Source of the DNA: Plebeiibacterium marinum
GTDB taxonomy: Bacteria; Bacteroidota; Bacteroidia; Bacteroidales; Marinilabiliaceae
Direction: 5' to 3'
Assembly: GCF_026013615.1 (NCBI RefSeq)
Contig: NZ_JAPDPI010000017.1
Span: 1 to 64,000, forward strand
DNA length: 64,000 nucleotides
Shown: piece by piece, positions 44,830 through 54,968 of the stretch
Layout: every line of letters starts with the position of its first letter
How positions within the stretch are numbered: the first letter of the stretch is position 1
Notes under the pieces: model-generated
Told to the model about the DNA's origin: nothing
Seen by the model: the letters and a program-made list of their open reading frames with translations, nothing else
The model's database searches: none
Position numbers and translations under genes: made by a program

Positions 44830-45972
44830 ATGCATATGAATTACTCCAACATCCCCTCACCTTGTTATGTTTTAAACGAAGATATACTTCGTAAAAACCT
44901 GGAATTAATCAAATCAGTAAAGGATCGCTCTGGTGCAGAAATTATCCTGGCATTTAAATCTTTTGCTATGTGGGGAGCTTTTCCAATTATCAGGGAATAC
45001 ATTAAAGTGGCTACTGCAAGTTCTGTAAACGAGGCCCAACTGGCATTTGAAGAAATGGGAAGTAAAGCTCACACCTATGCCCCGGCATATACCGATGCTG
45101 ACTTTGATACTATTATGGGCTATAGCTCGCATATTACATTCAATTCTTTAAACCAGTACAACCGTTTTAAAGATAAAGTGCTTGCTCACCCTCATAAAAT
45201 ATCGATGGGCTTGCGTATCAACCCAGAATACTCAACCGTTGAAACGGATTTATACAACCCATGCTCGCCAGGAACCCGCCTGGGAATTGCCATAGAAGAT
45301 ATGCCTTCGGAACTTCCTGATGGAATTGAAGGATTACACTTCCATACCCTGTGCGAATCCAAATCATTCGACCTGCAAAAGACACTGGAAGCTGTAGAAA
45401 GTAAATTTGGCAAATACTTGTCAAAAATTAAATGGCTAAATATGGGAGGCGGTCATTTAATGACTCATAAAGATTATGACGTAGAGCATCTGGTAACCGT
45501 ACTTAAAGCCTTTAAAAAGAAGTGGAATATACAGCTCATACTGGAACCGGGAAGTGCATTCAACTGGGGAACAGGTGTTTTGGTAAGTTCGGTAGTTGAT
45601 ATAGTTGAAAATAAAGGAATAAAGACGGCGCTTTTAGATGTTTCGTTTGCTGCCCATATGCCCGACTGCCTTGAAATGCCATATCAACCCGGCATAAAGA
45701 ATGCGTATATGCAGGCTGTTGACGGAAAGCCAACATACAGGATGGGAGGCAACAGTTGTTTGGCTGGTGATTTTGTGGGAGACTATTCATTTGATAAGGA
45801 GCTTCAGGTTGGTGATTTAGTTGTATTTGAAGATATGATTCACTACACCATGGTAAAAACAACCATGTTTAATGGCGTAAACCATCCTTCTATTGGCATA
45901 TGGAACTCTAAGGAAGGTTTCAGGCTGCTTAGAAAATTTGGATATGAAGATTACAAAGGTAGAATGGGGTAA
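44830..45972 (+). CDS. nspC: Carboxynorspermidine decarboxylase
   Basis: A PLP-dependent, alanine-racemase-fold decarboxylase of 380 residues that makes (nor)spermidine. Motifs: PCYVLNEDILRKNL, the PLP lysine region ILAFKSFAMWGAF (about 35-47), LRINPEYS, LHFHTLCES, LNMGGGHL, LEPGSAFNWGTG and the second-subunit active-site GNSCLAGDFVGDY. It is related to DAP and arginine decarboxylases but in the size range and context of NspC. It stands 122 bases behind its partner with a terminator between. Confidence 0.94.
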   Translation: MHMNYSNIPSPCYVLNEDILRKNLELIKSVKDRSGAEIILAFKSFAMWGAFPIIREYIKVATASSVNEAQLAFEEMGSKAHTYAPAYTDADFDTIMGYSSHITFNSLNQYNRFKDKVLAHPHKISMGLRINPEYSTVETDLYNPCSPGTRLGIAIEDMPSELPDGIEGLHFHTLCESKSFDLQKTLEAVESKFGKYLSKIKWLNMGGGHLMTHKDYDVEHLVTVLKAFKKKWNIQLILEPGSAFNWGTGVLVSSVVDIVENKGIKTALLDVSFAAHMPDCLEMPYQPGIKNAYMQAVDGKPTYRMGGNSCLAGDFVGDYSFDKELQVGDLVVFEDMIHYTMVKTTMFNGVNHPSIGIWNSKEGFRLLRKFGYEDYKGRMG

Positions 45973-46059
45973 ATATTGAAATCCTCCAATTATTTTATTG
46001 GTAAAAAATTCGTTATTTAACTTCAAAATCCTACATTGTTGCAAAAAAGAAGTTCGGGT

Positions 46060-47952
46060 ATGATTAAATTCAAAAAAATAAGATTTCAGCTACAGTTAAT
46101 ATTAGGAATCTTTGTTTTGCTAATCATATCCTTACTTGTTATTATACATATAACCACCTTAAAAAGATCATTAATAAACGAGTACAGGGAAAAAAACCTG
46201 TTTACTGTTTTAAAAGCGTCCCAGAGTTCTTTTCACACCATATTACACAAAGCCATTGAAACCTCTGAATTGCTTGCTGAAGATCCAACTCTTACCTCCT
46301 GGTTTTTAAGTGGTGAAAAGGATGACAAACTCAAACAGCTTGCACTTTCCCGACTTGACTTCCTGCAAAAAAATTACAATTACCCTACCGTTTTTGCTGT
46401 AAACAGCATTACCAAAAACTACTGGAGTGAAGATTTCAACCTATTGGATGTTGTATCAGGCTTTGATCCTGACGATAGCTGGTTTTACAACACGATAGAC
46501 AACAAAATAAAAACATCATTAAATTTTGATTACAACCGGGATCTGAATAAATCGATTCTTTTTGTCAATGTAATAATGGGAAAAACAACCAATCCCATTG
46601 GAGTTGCCGGTGTTGGCATAGATCCATCAATGATAATTACTGATTTTAACCAACACAAACCATCACCAAACTCAAGACTATGGCTCGTTGAAGGAAACGG
46701 GAATGTGATCATGAGCCAGAATGTAAAAGAAATCAACTTCCCGATATCGCGCCAGTTTAACCCGGAGGTTGTGGATATGATTTTGTCGGACAATAAAGAA
46801 AATGCCATTTCAAATATAAAACATAACAAAACAAAGGTTGAACTTGCCTATATGCCTTTATATAATGGCAGGTACAAACTTATTATGACAGTCCCCAGAG
46901 TTGAGCTTTTCCCCATATTTTCTGCTGTTGAAAAGCAGACTGCTATTTTTAGTGTTTTGTTTTTACTAATAACCCTGGTAATTGTAAATTTTTTGTCGCG
47001 AGGTATAACCACCCCTTTGTTACGCTTAAAAAAACTATCGGACAGTATTGCTAAAGGAAATCTTGAAACTTCAACCGATAATTTTTTATTGTCAAGAGAA
47101 GATGAAATCGGAAGTCTGGCCAGAGCTTTTGAGAACATGAAAATGCAGATTTCGAATTATATCCATGAAATTAACACTACAAATGACAATTTAAAAACAG
47201 ATAAAGAAAAACTTAGAAAAACCAATCAAAGGCTAAATCAGGCATTAATCAAAGCCTCAGAAAGCGAAAAACTAACCCAGGCATTTTTAGCAAACATCAG
47301 TCATGAAATCAGGACGCCCATGAATAGTATTATGGGATTTTCACAGATTCTGGAAGCCTGCGAATCAGATCCTAAAGAATTCAAGGAATACACTGATTTG
47401 ATTTTAAAAGGAAGCGAACAATTATTATCTATTTTGGATAGTATTATCAATTTATCAAAAATTGAATCAGGGGTGATGAAACCCAAGTGGGATAAAATAA
47501 ACCTGGCAAAGGTTATTAAGGAAACCTATGATATATATACCATTGCAGCCGAAAGGGAAAACCTAAAAATGATACTTGATATACCGGATGAAAACAATTC
47601 CGTTCATATCGTATCTGATTATGCTTTAATTCAGCAAGTACTCAACAACCTTATTTCTAATTCATTAAAATACACCAAAGAGGGCTATATAAAAATTGGG
47701 TATACCATACAACCAAAAATGGTAGTGGTATATGTTGAGGATAGTGGAATTGGCATCTCAAACAAAGATCAAAAGTATATTTTTGAACCGTTTAGACAAG
47801 TTACTTCAAACCATTCGGTAAAAACAACCGGTGCCGGATTGGGGCTGGCCATTGTAAACAAGATTTCGAATATTTTACACGGTAAAATCAGCGTTGAAAG
47901 CACAAAAGGTAAAGGAAGTATATTTTACTTTAAGCTCCCAAACACAATTTAA
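46060..47952 (+). CDS. Sensor histidine kinase with periplasmic sensor
   Basis: A membrane kinase of 630 residues from the ATG at 46060; the track starts 24 bases earlier at a TTG. TM1 (LILGIFVLLIISLLVIIHI), a periplasmic Cache-like domain with WFYNTIDNKIK and VAGVGIDPSMI, TM2 at about 288-308 (VLFLLITLVIVNFL), HAMP, a coiled coil, HisKA with phospho-acceptor His in FLANISHEIRTPMN, and HATPase_c with NNLISNSLKY, EDSGIGIS and TGAGLGLAIV. There is no receiver domain and no response regulator gene adjacent, so its partner is elsewhere. The ligand is unknown. Confidence 0.94.
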   Translation: MIKFKKIRFQLQLILGIFVLLIISLLVIIHITTLKRSLINEYREKNLFTVLKASQSSFHTILHKAIETSELLAEDPTLTSWFLSGEKDDKLKQLALSRLDFLQKNYNYPTVFAVNSITKNYWSEDFNLLDVVSGFDPDDSWFYNTIDNKIKTSLNFDYNRDLNKSILFVNVIMGKTTNPIGVAGVGIDPSMIITDFNQHKPSPNSRLWLVEGNGNVIMSQNVKEINFPISRQFNPEVVDMILSDNKENAISNIKHNKTKVELAYMPLYNGRYKLIMTVPRVELFPIFSAVEKQTAIFSVLFLLITLVIVNFLSRGITTPLLRLKKLSDSIAKGNLETSTDNFLLSREDEIGSLARAFENMKMQISNYIHEINTTNDNLKTDKEKLRKTNQRLNQALIKASESEKLTQAFLANISHEIRTPMNSIMGFSQILEACESDPKEFKEYTDLILKGSEQLLSILDSIINLSKIESGVMKPKWDKINLAKVIKETYDIYTIAAERENLKMILDIPDENNSVHIVSDYALIQQVLNNLISNSLKYTKEGYIKIGYTIQPKMVVVYVEDSGIGISNKDQKYIFEPFRQVTSNHSVKTTGAGLGLAIVNKISNILHGKISVESTKGKGSIFYFKLPNTI

Positions 47953-47961
47953 AACTACTGA

Positions 47962-48924
47962 TTACTCAAGAAATTTAGCCAACATATTATTGCACTGAAT
48001 ATCGGGCACATCATAAAACAACACGCCATAATTATTCATAAAAGTAGATTCTTTACTGTTCAGGTCCAGTTTATTACCATAAATATCAGAAACAGGGACA
48101 CCCAGTTCTGTAAAAATACAGGCTGTAGCGGCAAAATCCCAAATACTACCGCCGCCTTTTTCTTTTTTGGGTAATTTAAAATAACATGCAGGTCTGTTTT
48201 CCAATACCCAAATGGCATTCATAACTGCGCCCCCCTGCTTTATCATTTTAAAAGTTGAATAGCCGGAATCCATTGCCACGTCATTAACACACATGGTAAT
48301 GTCCTTAAACTTCGGATGTTTTGTAAAACTCCTGTCATTAATAAGGGTAAAATATTTATCCCCCGGTCTTTTATCATCAGTCCAGGAATTTCCATTTTTA
48401 AAAGCTCCTCCTCCTAAAAAAGCATGATACACATCCATTGTTACCGGATTGCAAACTACGCCTATTACCGGTGTACCATCTTTTGCGACCAATGCTATCG
48501 ACACTGAATATCCCTGATATCCCTGGGTATACGGCAATGTTCCATCCAAAGGATCGATACACCAAAAACAATCCTTTTCAAAACGACTGTTATCATCAAC
48601 AATTTCTTCGGCTAAAATACCCAGGTCATACTCCCGGATGGTAGGATTAAGAATATTAAGGATTATTTCCTGACTTTTGATATCAACTTCGGTTACCACC
48701 TGCGAAGCTACAGACGTACCCCCCTGTGGTGTTAAACACCCCACTTCGTTTTTCTTTATATCAACAGTTACGTTTTCTATATCATATGATGAAATAAAAG
48801 TAGCGGCTTCTTTGGCAGCCTCTATCGCTTTTTGGCTTAATAACTGTAATACTTGTGTGCTTAACATTTCTGTGAGGTTTAAAACTGGCGCTGAAGATAA
48901 AAATATCTTCTTGAAGCGCATCAC
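47962..48924 (-). CDS. Inositol-monophosphatase-family phosphatase (CysQ/SAL1-like)
   Basis: A metal-dependent phosphatase of 320 residues. Active-site blocks: GILAEEIVDD, FWCIDPLDGTLPYTQG and, near the C-terminus, GGGSIWDFAATACIFTELG with the third metal Asp. The size and the DPLDGT context fit 3'(2'),5'-bisphosphate nucleotidases as well as inositol phosphatases, so the substrate is left open. An internal ATG at 48867 is an alternative start. Its gene lies 5 bases behind a kinase-fold gene, suggesting that the two act on related compounds. Confidence 0.85.
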   Translation of the reverse strand: MMRFKKIFLSSAPVLNLTEMLSTQVLQLLSQKAIEAAKEAATFISSYDIENVTVDIKKNEVGCLTPQGGTSVASQVVTEVDIKSQEIILNILNPTIREYDLGILAEEIVDDNSRFEKDCFWCIDPLDGTLPYTQGYQGYSVSIALVAKDGTPVIGVVCNPVTMDVYHAFLGGGAFKNGNSWTDDKRPGDKYFTLINDRSFTKHPKFKDITMCVNDVAMDSGYSTFKMIKQGGAVMNAIWVLENRPACYFKLPKKEKGGGSIWDFAATACIFTELGVPVSDIYGNKLDLNSKESTFMNNYGVLFYDVPDIQCNNMLAKFLE

Positions 48925-48929
48925 TATTT

Positions 48930-49907
48930 TTACTTTTTTAATTGTTGAATAATCTCCCGGGATACCTTTTCACTATAATCATTTATTTTCCAATGTCCCG
49001 GGCTCCATCCTTTTAAAAACCTGTGAAAATCAGTCCATGCATAATAATACAAAGCTCTCCACTCATTTTCAAGTCCTTCAAAATCAACGTGCTTATTCAT
49101 ACGTGACAAAGCCGCAGAAAGTTCTAAAAAATAGCAATTTAATATTTCCGATTCCAGTCGTTCACAATCTTCTTCATACAAACAACTCCCTACAAAGTAG
49201 GCCACATCCTTCATTCCACAACCTCCTCCAACATATTGAAAGTCGACTGCAGCAACTTTTTCACCATCATTTGAAAAGCAAAAATTGGCAAGTTTGGCAT
49301 CGCCATGTACAAAGGTCTGGTATTTTGCATTGTTTAAAACACAATCAATTGCAGAAGCTGAGTTTTTCAGCTCCACATCCTCAATAACTTTTAATTCATC
49401 AGGCCGGGTATCCAAATGCCAGTATGTTCCAACCGGCCAAAGTCCCTGGGGGTTTACATTTAAAAATGTAGCATGAAAATTCGCCAGCCATTTGAGGCAG
49501 GTTTCGATATGTTTCCATTCAACAGAAGATAACCTTCTGCCAAAACCACTTGCATCCAAGTCCTCCATCACCATAAAGACCTCACTCCCGCGTTGCTCTA
49601 CAGCAAGACATTCAGGCACCTTACAATATTCATCGCACATGGTTGCATATTTTTTATACCAATATGTTTCAACCTCATAGGAACGCACTTTTCTTTGATG
49701 CGAGAAATCGGTATTCCATCCCCGGGGGTGCTTATTGTTATTGGGCATCTTTACATGCTTTGCAACAACACTTTTTAGCTCACTCCCTTTCAAATCAATC
49801 CTTACAATGCTTCCATATCCACTCCATAAACTCTGGATTTCTTCATGGACAGACATTTCCTTAGCCCCTGTTGATTGTAATGTAATTTCTTTAAAATGAT
49901 TGTTCAT
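48930..49907 (-). CDS. Aminoglycoside/choline-kinase-like phosphotransferase
   Basis: A 325-residue protein-kinase-like phosphotransferase of the APH/EcKL type. The Brenner motif [13 protein letters not shown] and the metal-binding [17 protein letters not shown] are clear; the N-lobe holds [13 protein letters not shown]. It is nearest in look to the ecdysteroid-kinase-like (DUF227) group, whose bacterial substrates are not known. It shares a transcript with the following phosphatase gene (5-base gap). An ATG at codon 18 (MSVHEEIQ) is a possible start. Confidence 0.82.
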   Translation of the reverse strand: MNNHFKEITLQSTGAKEMSVHEEIQSLWSGYGSIVRIDLKGSELKSVVAKHVKMPNNNKHPRGWNTDFSHQRKVRSYEVETYWYKKYATMCDEYCKVPECLAVEQRGSEVFMVMEDLDASGFGRRLSSVEWKHIETCLKWLANFHATFLNVNPQGLWPVGTYWHLDTRPDELKVIEDVELKNSASAIDCVLNNAKYQTFVHGDAKLANFCFSNDGEKVAAVDFQYVGGGCGMKDVAYFVGSCLYEEDCERLESEILNCYFLELSAALSRMNKHVDFEGLENEWRALYYYAWTDFHRFLKGWSPGHWKINDYSEKVSREIIQQLKK

Positions 49908-50175
49908 TTTATTTATTAATAAGATATACTATACCAATTTTCAAGCTTGCAAATATAGCAAATGATGAAAAAATCATTGCTTTTTAGTAAAAATTCCCGT
50001 CCATAGAATTGGACAATGAAATATTTACTCCCTATTGAGAGGTTAAGTCGATTGATATTAAACAAGCCCATTGTACACCTATAATAAATAAAATACTAAC
50101 AACGATTTTTTTATATACATACCACTCCTTCTGCACAACTTATTTTATCTTTGGTAATCTTAAAAATAACACAAC

Positions 50176-50955
50176 ATGATTAGAAATATTATTTTAATTG
50201 GAGCAGGTAACCTGGCTTCACAACTAGGCTACACCCTATCCAAAAAGGGATTTAATATCAGACAGGTATATAGTTATACACTGGCTAATGCAGAATTATT
50301 GGCTGATAAAGTAAACGCATATGCTACCGATAACCTGAATGAGATACAAAAAGATGCCGACTTATATATTATCTCTGTAAAAGATGGAGCTTTATTACAA
50401 GTTATTAATCAGTTGCCCATAGTTAAAGGAATTGTGGTTCATACCGCAGGCAGTGTAAATATTGATGCTCTGTTGAAGTTTGAGAATAATGGAATTTTGT
50501 ACCCTTTTCAAACTTTTAGTAAAGACCGGGATGTGGAGTTTGACTCAATACCCATTCTTATAGAATCGGACAAACCTGAAATAGAAGATAAACTAACGAA
50601 ATTTGCCAAATGCTTTTCCAAAACTGTATCAAGTTGCAACTCAAATCAAAGAAAGAACATCCACCTGGCTGCTGTTTTTGCATGTAACTTTTCGAACCAC
50701 ATGTATGCCATTGCAGAAGAGTTGCTAAGTAAAAACAATATTAGTTTTGATGTTATTAAACCTTTAATAATAGAAACTGCATTAAAAACAGAATCGTTGA
50801 GCCCTGCTAAAGCTCAAACCGGGCCGGCTATCAGAGGGGATAAAGCTATTATGGATTCGCACCTTGAAATGCTATCCGATGACCATGAACTTCATGCTTT
50901 ATATAAAAATCTAAGCAACAGAATTATTAAAATGGGCAACCAACCCAACGAATAA
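50176..50955 (+). CDS. Rossmann-like DUF2520 oxidoreductase
   Basis: A 259-residue protein with an N-terminal NAD(P)-binding fold (IILIGAGNLASQLGYTLSKKG), a ProC-like dinucleotide domain, and a C-terminal helical DUF2520 domain (LAAVFACNFSNHMYAIAEELL, KAQTGPAIRGDKAIMDSHL). It is annotated elsewhere as F420-dependent or Rossmann-like oxidoreductase; the substrate is unknown. On the plus strand, with a TATCTTTG -7-like motif at 50146-50153 close to the ATG and a large terminator behind it. Confidence 0.88.
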   Translation: MIRNIILIGAGNLASQLGYTLSKKGFNIRQVYSYTLANAELLADKVNAYATDNLNEIQKDADLYIISVKDGALLQVINQLPIVKGIVVHTAGSVNIDALLKFENNGILYPFQTFSKDRDVEFDSIPILIESDKPEIEDKLTKFAKCFSKTVSSCNSNQRKNIHLAAVFACNFSNHMYAIAEELLSKNNISFDVIKPLIIETALKTESLSPAKAQTGPAIRGDKAIMDSHLEMLSDDHELHALYKNLSNRIIKMGNQPNE

Positions 50956-50956
50956 T

Positions 50957-51021
50957 AAAAAGTGCGTGTCAAAAAAAACAGATCATTTACATACCTGCTT
51001 GTTTGACACGCACTTTTTTCT
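50957..51021. terminator. Large bidirectional terminator
   Basis: AAAAAGTGCGTGTCAAA pairs with TTTGACACGCACTTTTTT around a loop of about 29 bases, between convergent genes. Confidence 0.75.
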
Positions 51022-51095
51022 CTTTCAAAAAGTTGAAACCGGACAATAAAACCATACACCCCCATTTGCCCTGCCGGTTGAGGGAGATGATACGA

Positions 51096-53252
51096 TCACA
51101 TTACAATATCCATCTCTTCGAGTAAATATCCTGCTCCGGCAAACTTGTCAATTAAAAATAGAACATACCTGATATCCAAGGTAATATTGCGGCATTGAAC
51201 CGGATTAAACATCAGGTCGCTCATTACACCTTCCCAGGCTCTGTCAAAGTTTATCCCAATCAGTTCACCGTTGGCATTGATTACAGGACTACCAGAGTTT
51301 CCACCCGTTGTATGGTTTGTGGCAATAAAACAAACCGGAACAGTTCCATCCACTTCATATTTTCCATAATCTTTATTTTTATGCAATTCCTTTAAACGTT
51401 CAGGAACCCTATAGTCATAAATATCCGGATTATCTTTTTCAATGATACCCTCGAGTGTTGTTGTGTTTTTATACAGCACCCCATCCCTGGGTTCATATGC
51501 CCTTACTTTGCCATACGAAACCCTTAATGTCAGATTGGCATCCGGATAAAAAACTTTATCATCCTGATATTCCATTTGAGCTGCCATATACCTTTTGTTC
51601 AATCCTTCTATCTTTGAATTCAATTCACCATAAACTACAGCAACCTTGTTTCGGTATAAATTATAAAAGCTGGAATACAACACATAAGCAGGGTCTCGCT
51701 GGACTTTATTAATGCTTTTAGCTGAAAATTTATCAATAAAAGAAAATACTAATTCAGGTTCGGCAAAAACCGATTTGGCAAAAAGCTTATCAACATACTT
51801 TTCTATATTGTTTTTATGCTTCTTCTGAATTTCATTATAGATATCAGGCAAAAATTCAGGTTTCATCCTTTGTTGGTATATAGAAAGCAACATGGCCGTC
51901 ATCTCCTTATCCAGTGGTTTATGATAGTCCTTAAAAAGCTTTTCGAACGAGCTACGGGCCTCTGCCTTATAAAGATTAACCATAACAGAATCCGGCTTTG
52001 GCTTTTTAAACTCCCTTACCAACTTATCCAGGTATGAAGAAGCACGAACCATTTCAGCACCATTGCGAAAAATTACTTCGTTTATGTAATAATAAACCAA
52101 TCTATAATCGCCATAATCCTCATACAACCTATCATATTCATCAAAGATATCTTCATACTTGTTAGTGGATGCTGCCCAGGATTTAAATCCAGCTTCAAAA
52201 TCTTTCTTTTTATTAATGGCATCCAACTTTTCCAATCCCCTGATTTCACCTATCCATCTTTTCCATGAGTTTGATATACTGGCATCTTTTGCCGCATATT
52301 TAATCCGTATCGCCGGATCACTCTTATAGGAATCAATTATTTCAAGTTTCCTGGTTCTTACATCAATCAATTCAGGATTAATTTTTTGGGTGATCATGGT
52401 TAAATGGTTCGACGGGGCGTATTGTTCTGTTGACCCGGGGTATCCAAAAACCATTGTAAAATCATCTTCCTGAACCCCTTTCATGGAAATTGCGAAGTGT
52501 TTTCCAGGCTTATAAGGTACGTTATCTGCAGCATACTCAGCCGGCTGGTTATCTTTGTTGGCATAGATCCTAAACAATGAAAAGTCGCCTGTATGACGGG
52601 GCCACATCCAGTTATCGGTATCCCCGCCAAATTTCCCAATGGCCGAAGGAGGCGCCCCTACCAACCTTATGTCTTTGTATACCTCGTTTATAAACAGAAA
52701 ATACTGGTTACTATGGAAAAACGGTTTAAGTTCAGCTTTGTAATGGGTATCCTTAATGGCTTCTTTCTTAATGCTTGAAATATTTTTCTCTATGATTTTG
52801 TCCTTCTCCTCCTCACTCAAATCATCCGAAATCCCTTCCATCACTTCATTAGTAACATCCTTCATGCTCTTTAAAAAAGTAACGCTCAGGTTGTCGTTGG
52901 GCAACTCCTCATCCCTGCTTTTTGCCCAAAAACCATCAGTTAAATAATCATGCTCAACGGAACTATGCGACTGGATTGCCCTGTATCCGCAATGATGGTT
53001 TGTTATTAATAAACCCTGATCCGAAATCAATTCTCCGGTACACCCGCTTCCAAATAGCACAACAGCATCTTTCATACAGGCTTTGTTAACGCTGTATATA
53101 TCTTCGGCTGTTAGTTTAAAGCCCATTTGCTGCATTTCTTCTATATTATACTTTTCTAAAAGTATCGGAATCCACATTCCTTCCTTTGCTTTAACCCCCA
53201 AAGTGGAATAAACCACAATAAAGAGTACCGCTATCCATCGCTTCATAATCAT
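51096..53252 (-). CDS. S46-family dipeptidyl-peptidase, DPP11 type
   Basis: An exported serine exopeptidase of 718 residues that removes dipeptides from oligopeptides. It has a signal peptide (WIAVLFIVVYSTLGVKA). Catalytic His in TNHHCGY (about 86), the Asp in the chymotrypsin-like fold (GGDTDNWMWPRHTGDFS region), and Ser in GNSGSPV near the C-terminus. The residue 18 positions behind the catalytic Ser is Arg (INFDRAWEG), the marker of DPP11, which prefers Asp/Glu at P1; DPP7 has Gly there. It probably feeds amino-acid uptake from external peptides. Confidence 0.93.
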   Translation of the reverse strand: MIMKRWIAVLFIVVYSTLGVKAKEGMWIPILLEKYNIEEMQQMGFKLTAEDIYSVNKACMKDAVVLFGSGCTGELISDQGLLITNHHCGYRAIQSHSSVEHDYLTDGFWAKSRDEELPNDNLSVTFLKSMKDVTNEVMEGISDDLSEEEKDKIIEKNISSIKKEAIKDTHYKAELKPFFHSNQYFLFINEVYKDIRLVGAPPSAIGKFGGDTDNWMWPRHTGDFSLFRIYANKDNQPAEYAADNVPYKPGKHFAISMKGVQEDDFTMVFGYPGSTEQYAPSNHLTMITQKINPELIDVRTRKLEIIDSYKSDPAIRIKYAAKDASISNSWKRWIGEIRGLEKLDAINKKKDFEAGFKSWAASTNKYEDIFDEYDRLYEDYGDYRLVYYYINEVIFRNGAEMVRASSYLDKLVREFKKPKPDSVMVNLYKAEARSSFEKLFKDYHKPLDKEMTAMLLSIYQQRMKPEFLPDIYNEIQKKHKNNIEKYVDKLFAKSVFAEPELVFSFIDKFSAKSINKVQRDPAYVLYSSFYNLYRNKVAVVYGELNSKIEGLNKRYMAAQMEYQDDKVFYPDANLTLRVSYGKVRAYEPRDGVLYKNTTTLEGIIEKDNPDIYDYRVPERLKELHKNKDYGKYEVDGTVPVCFIATNHTTGGNSGSPVINANGELIGINFDRAWEGVMSDLMFNPVQCRNITLDIRYVLFLIDKFAGAGYLLEEMDIVM

Positions 53253-53362
53253 CTATTAATTTCTAAATAATGTTTTTGTTTTTGAGCTACTTTCAATTTG
53301 AAAGTTTAATTCTTAGTTAGTCTCTGCAAGAAAACCCCTGTTTTATAGTGACTCCAATCAGC

Positions 53363-53950
53363 TTAAAACTTCATCAACTCAGTATAAAGTTTTTGAACCG
53401 GCAAGCCCACTACATTAAAATAGGATCCTTCAATCGTTTCAATGCCTGTCATTCCAATCCATTCCTGTATACCATAGGCGCCTGCCTTATCAAAAGGTTT
53501 ATAATGGTCTACATAATACTCAATCTCTTGATTTGACATTTGTTTAAAATACACCTTAGTATCAACAGCGAAGGTTACTTTTTTGTTTTTGCTCATCAGG
53601 GTAACTCCTGTAATAACCGAATGTTTATTTCCTGAGAGTTTTTGAAGCATTTTGATGGCATCTTGCCTGTCTGCAGGTTTTCCGAGAACCTCATCTCCTA
53701 AACAAACAATAGTGTCAGCCGTAATAATCAGTTTATTACTTTCAGTCACTTCATCCTGATACACCGATGATTTTAACTCTGACAGGTATTTTGCCACTTC
53801 TTGATGAGATAGTCCCCGGGGAAATATTTCCTCAACGCCAGACTTTGTTCCAATGGTAAAATCAACACCTACTTCCTTTAATAATTGTGCTCTGCGGGGA
53901 GATTTTGAAGCGAGCACGACTTCAAAATCCTTTAAATGTTCTGAAATCAT
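53363..53950 (-). CDS. Maf-family nucleotide pyrophosphatase
   Basis: A house-cleaning enzyme of 195 residues that hydrolyses non-canonical or TTP/UTP-type nucleotides. The P-loop-like start VVLASKSPRRAQLLKEVG, ITADTIVCLGDEVLGKP and the conserved KAGAYGIQEWIG with GSYFNVVGLPV are family marks. It lies 8 bases behind the UbiA-type gene and probably shares its transcript. Confidence 0.94.
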   Translation of the reverse strand: MISEHLKDFEVVLASKSPRRAQLLKEVGVDFTIGTKSGVEEIFPRGLSHQEVAKYLSELKSSVYQDEVTESNKLIITADTIVCLGDEVLGKPADRQDAIKMLQKLSGNKHSVITGVTLMSKNKKVTFAVDTKVYFKQMSNQEIEYYVDHYKPFDKAGAYGIQEWIGMTGIETIEGSYFNVVGLPVQKLYTELMKF

Positions 53951-53958
53951 TATTTAAA

Positions 53959-54906
53959 CTACTGTAATAATTTACTGATAACAATAATATATAATATACC
54001 CATTAGCATAATAAGCTTGAGCATCAGGCTTATTTTATGATAGGCTTTGGGGGTGTTTGCCTTAAAAAGCATCAGGAGTGATACTATAAACGGAACTGTT
54101 ATCAGTGCTATTAAATAATATAATGTTATTGTATTTGAATTAAGAAAATCTATATAAAAATATAAGATCCATATAGATATTAAAGTAAATGAGCTTATGA
54201 GCACAACGAGTATTTTGCTATACTTTACACCAATAACCACAGGCAAGGTAGAGCAACCTTCTTCTTTGTCGCCATGCATATCTTCCAGATCTTTTACAAT
54301 TTCACGTATAAGGGTGGTTATAAACGAAAAGAAGGCAAAGCCCAATGTCCAATACCAGGCCATTGAACAAGCCTGGCTGTTAATGATTTCCTGGCCGTGA
54401 ACCCTTTCCAGAGCGCCAAACTCCAACGATACGACCAGAATTCCGACCAAAGCTGTGAGTGCCGACACCACCAGGTTGCCGATAAACCCCTGCTTTTTAA
54501 ATGTTGTAGAATAATACCATAAAAATACCGGGATAAACAAAAACATCAGTGCCCAGGATTCCTTTCTGGTTACATATGACAGAAACAAGCCTATAAATAC
54601 GCCGATAAAGGTAAGCAGAACATGAAAAAACATGGCATCGCGTCGGCCAAATTCATTATCTATCACCACTCTTTCCGGTCGGTTAAGCCGATCAATCTTT
54701 ACATCAAAATAATCGTTAATAACATAGCCCGAAGCAGCTAAAAGCATTGATGCCAACACCAATAAACCAAAGCGAAAATGAGACAATACCGGTTCGTAAC
54801 CAAAGTTATTTAATACGGGAATAATCAATCCATAACGAATTAAGCATTGAAACAGAGCTATAATTATTAAGTTTTTGAATCGTACTAGTTGAAATAGTGC
54901 TATCAT
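53959..54906 (-). CDS. UbiA-family prenyltransferase
   Basis: An integral membrane prenyltransferase of 315 residues with about eight helices. Aspartate motifs: VINDYFDVKIDRLNRPER near 62-80, and REIVKDLEDMHGDKEEGCSTLP near 200-222. It is not MenA, which is encoded elsewhere in the window. In this phylum such proteins are annotated as geranylgeranylglycerol-phosphate or related transferases next to Maf and KdsC-like genes, as here; the product is uncertain. Confidence 0.87.
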   Translation of the reverse strand: MIALFQLVRFKNLIIIALFQCLIRYGLIIPVLNNFGYEPVLSHFRFGLLVLASMLLAASGYVINDYFDVKIDRLNRPERVVIDNEFGRRDAMFFHVLLTFIGVFIGLFLSYVTRKESWALMFLFIPVFLWYYSTTFKKQGFIGNLVVSALTALVGILVVSLEFGALERVHGQEIINSQACSMAWYWTLGFAFFSFITTLIREIVKDLEDMHGDKEEGCSTLPVVIGVKYSKILVVLISSFTLISIWILYFYIDFLNSNTITLYYLIALITVPFIVSLLMLFKANTPKAYHKISLMLKLIMLMGILYIIVISKLLQ

Positions 54907-54913
54907 GCCATAA

Positions 54914-54962
54914 TTGTTAATTGATCATTGATCATTGTTAATTGGTCATTGTTAGTTGCTCC
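54914..54962. repeat. Degenerate heptad repeat
   Basis: Seven in-phase units: TTGTTAA, TTGATCA, TTGATCA, TTGTTAA, TTGGTCA, TTGTTAG, TTGCTCC, directly upstream of the UbiA-type start and reaching to the end of the KdsC-like gene. Confidence 0.7.
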
Positions 54963-54968
54963 CTGCCT

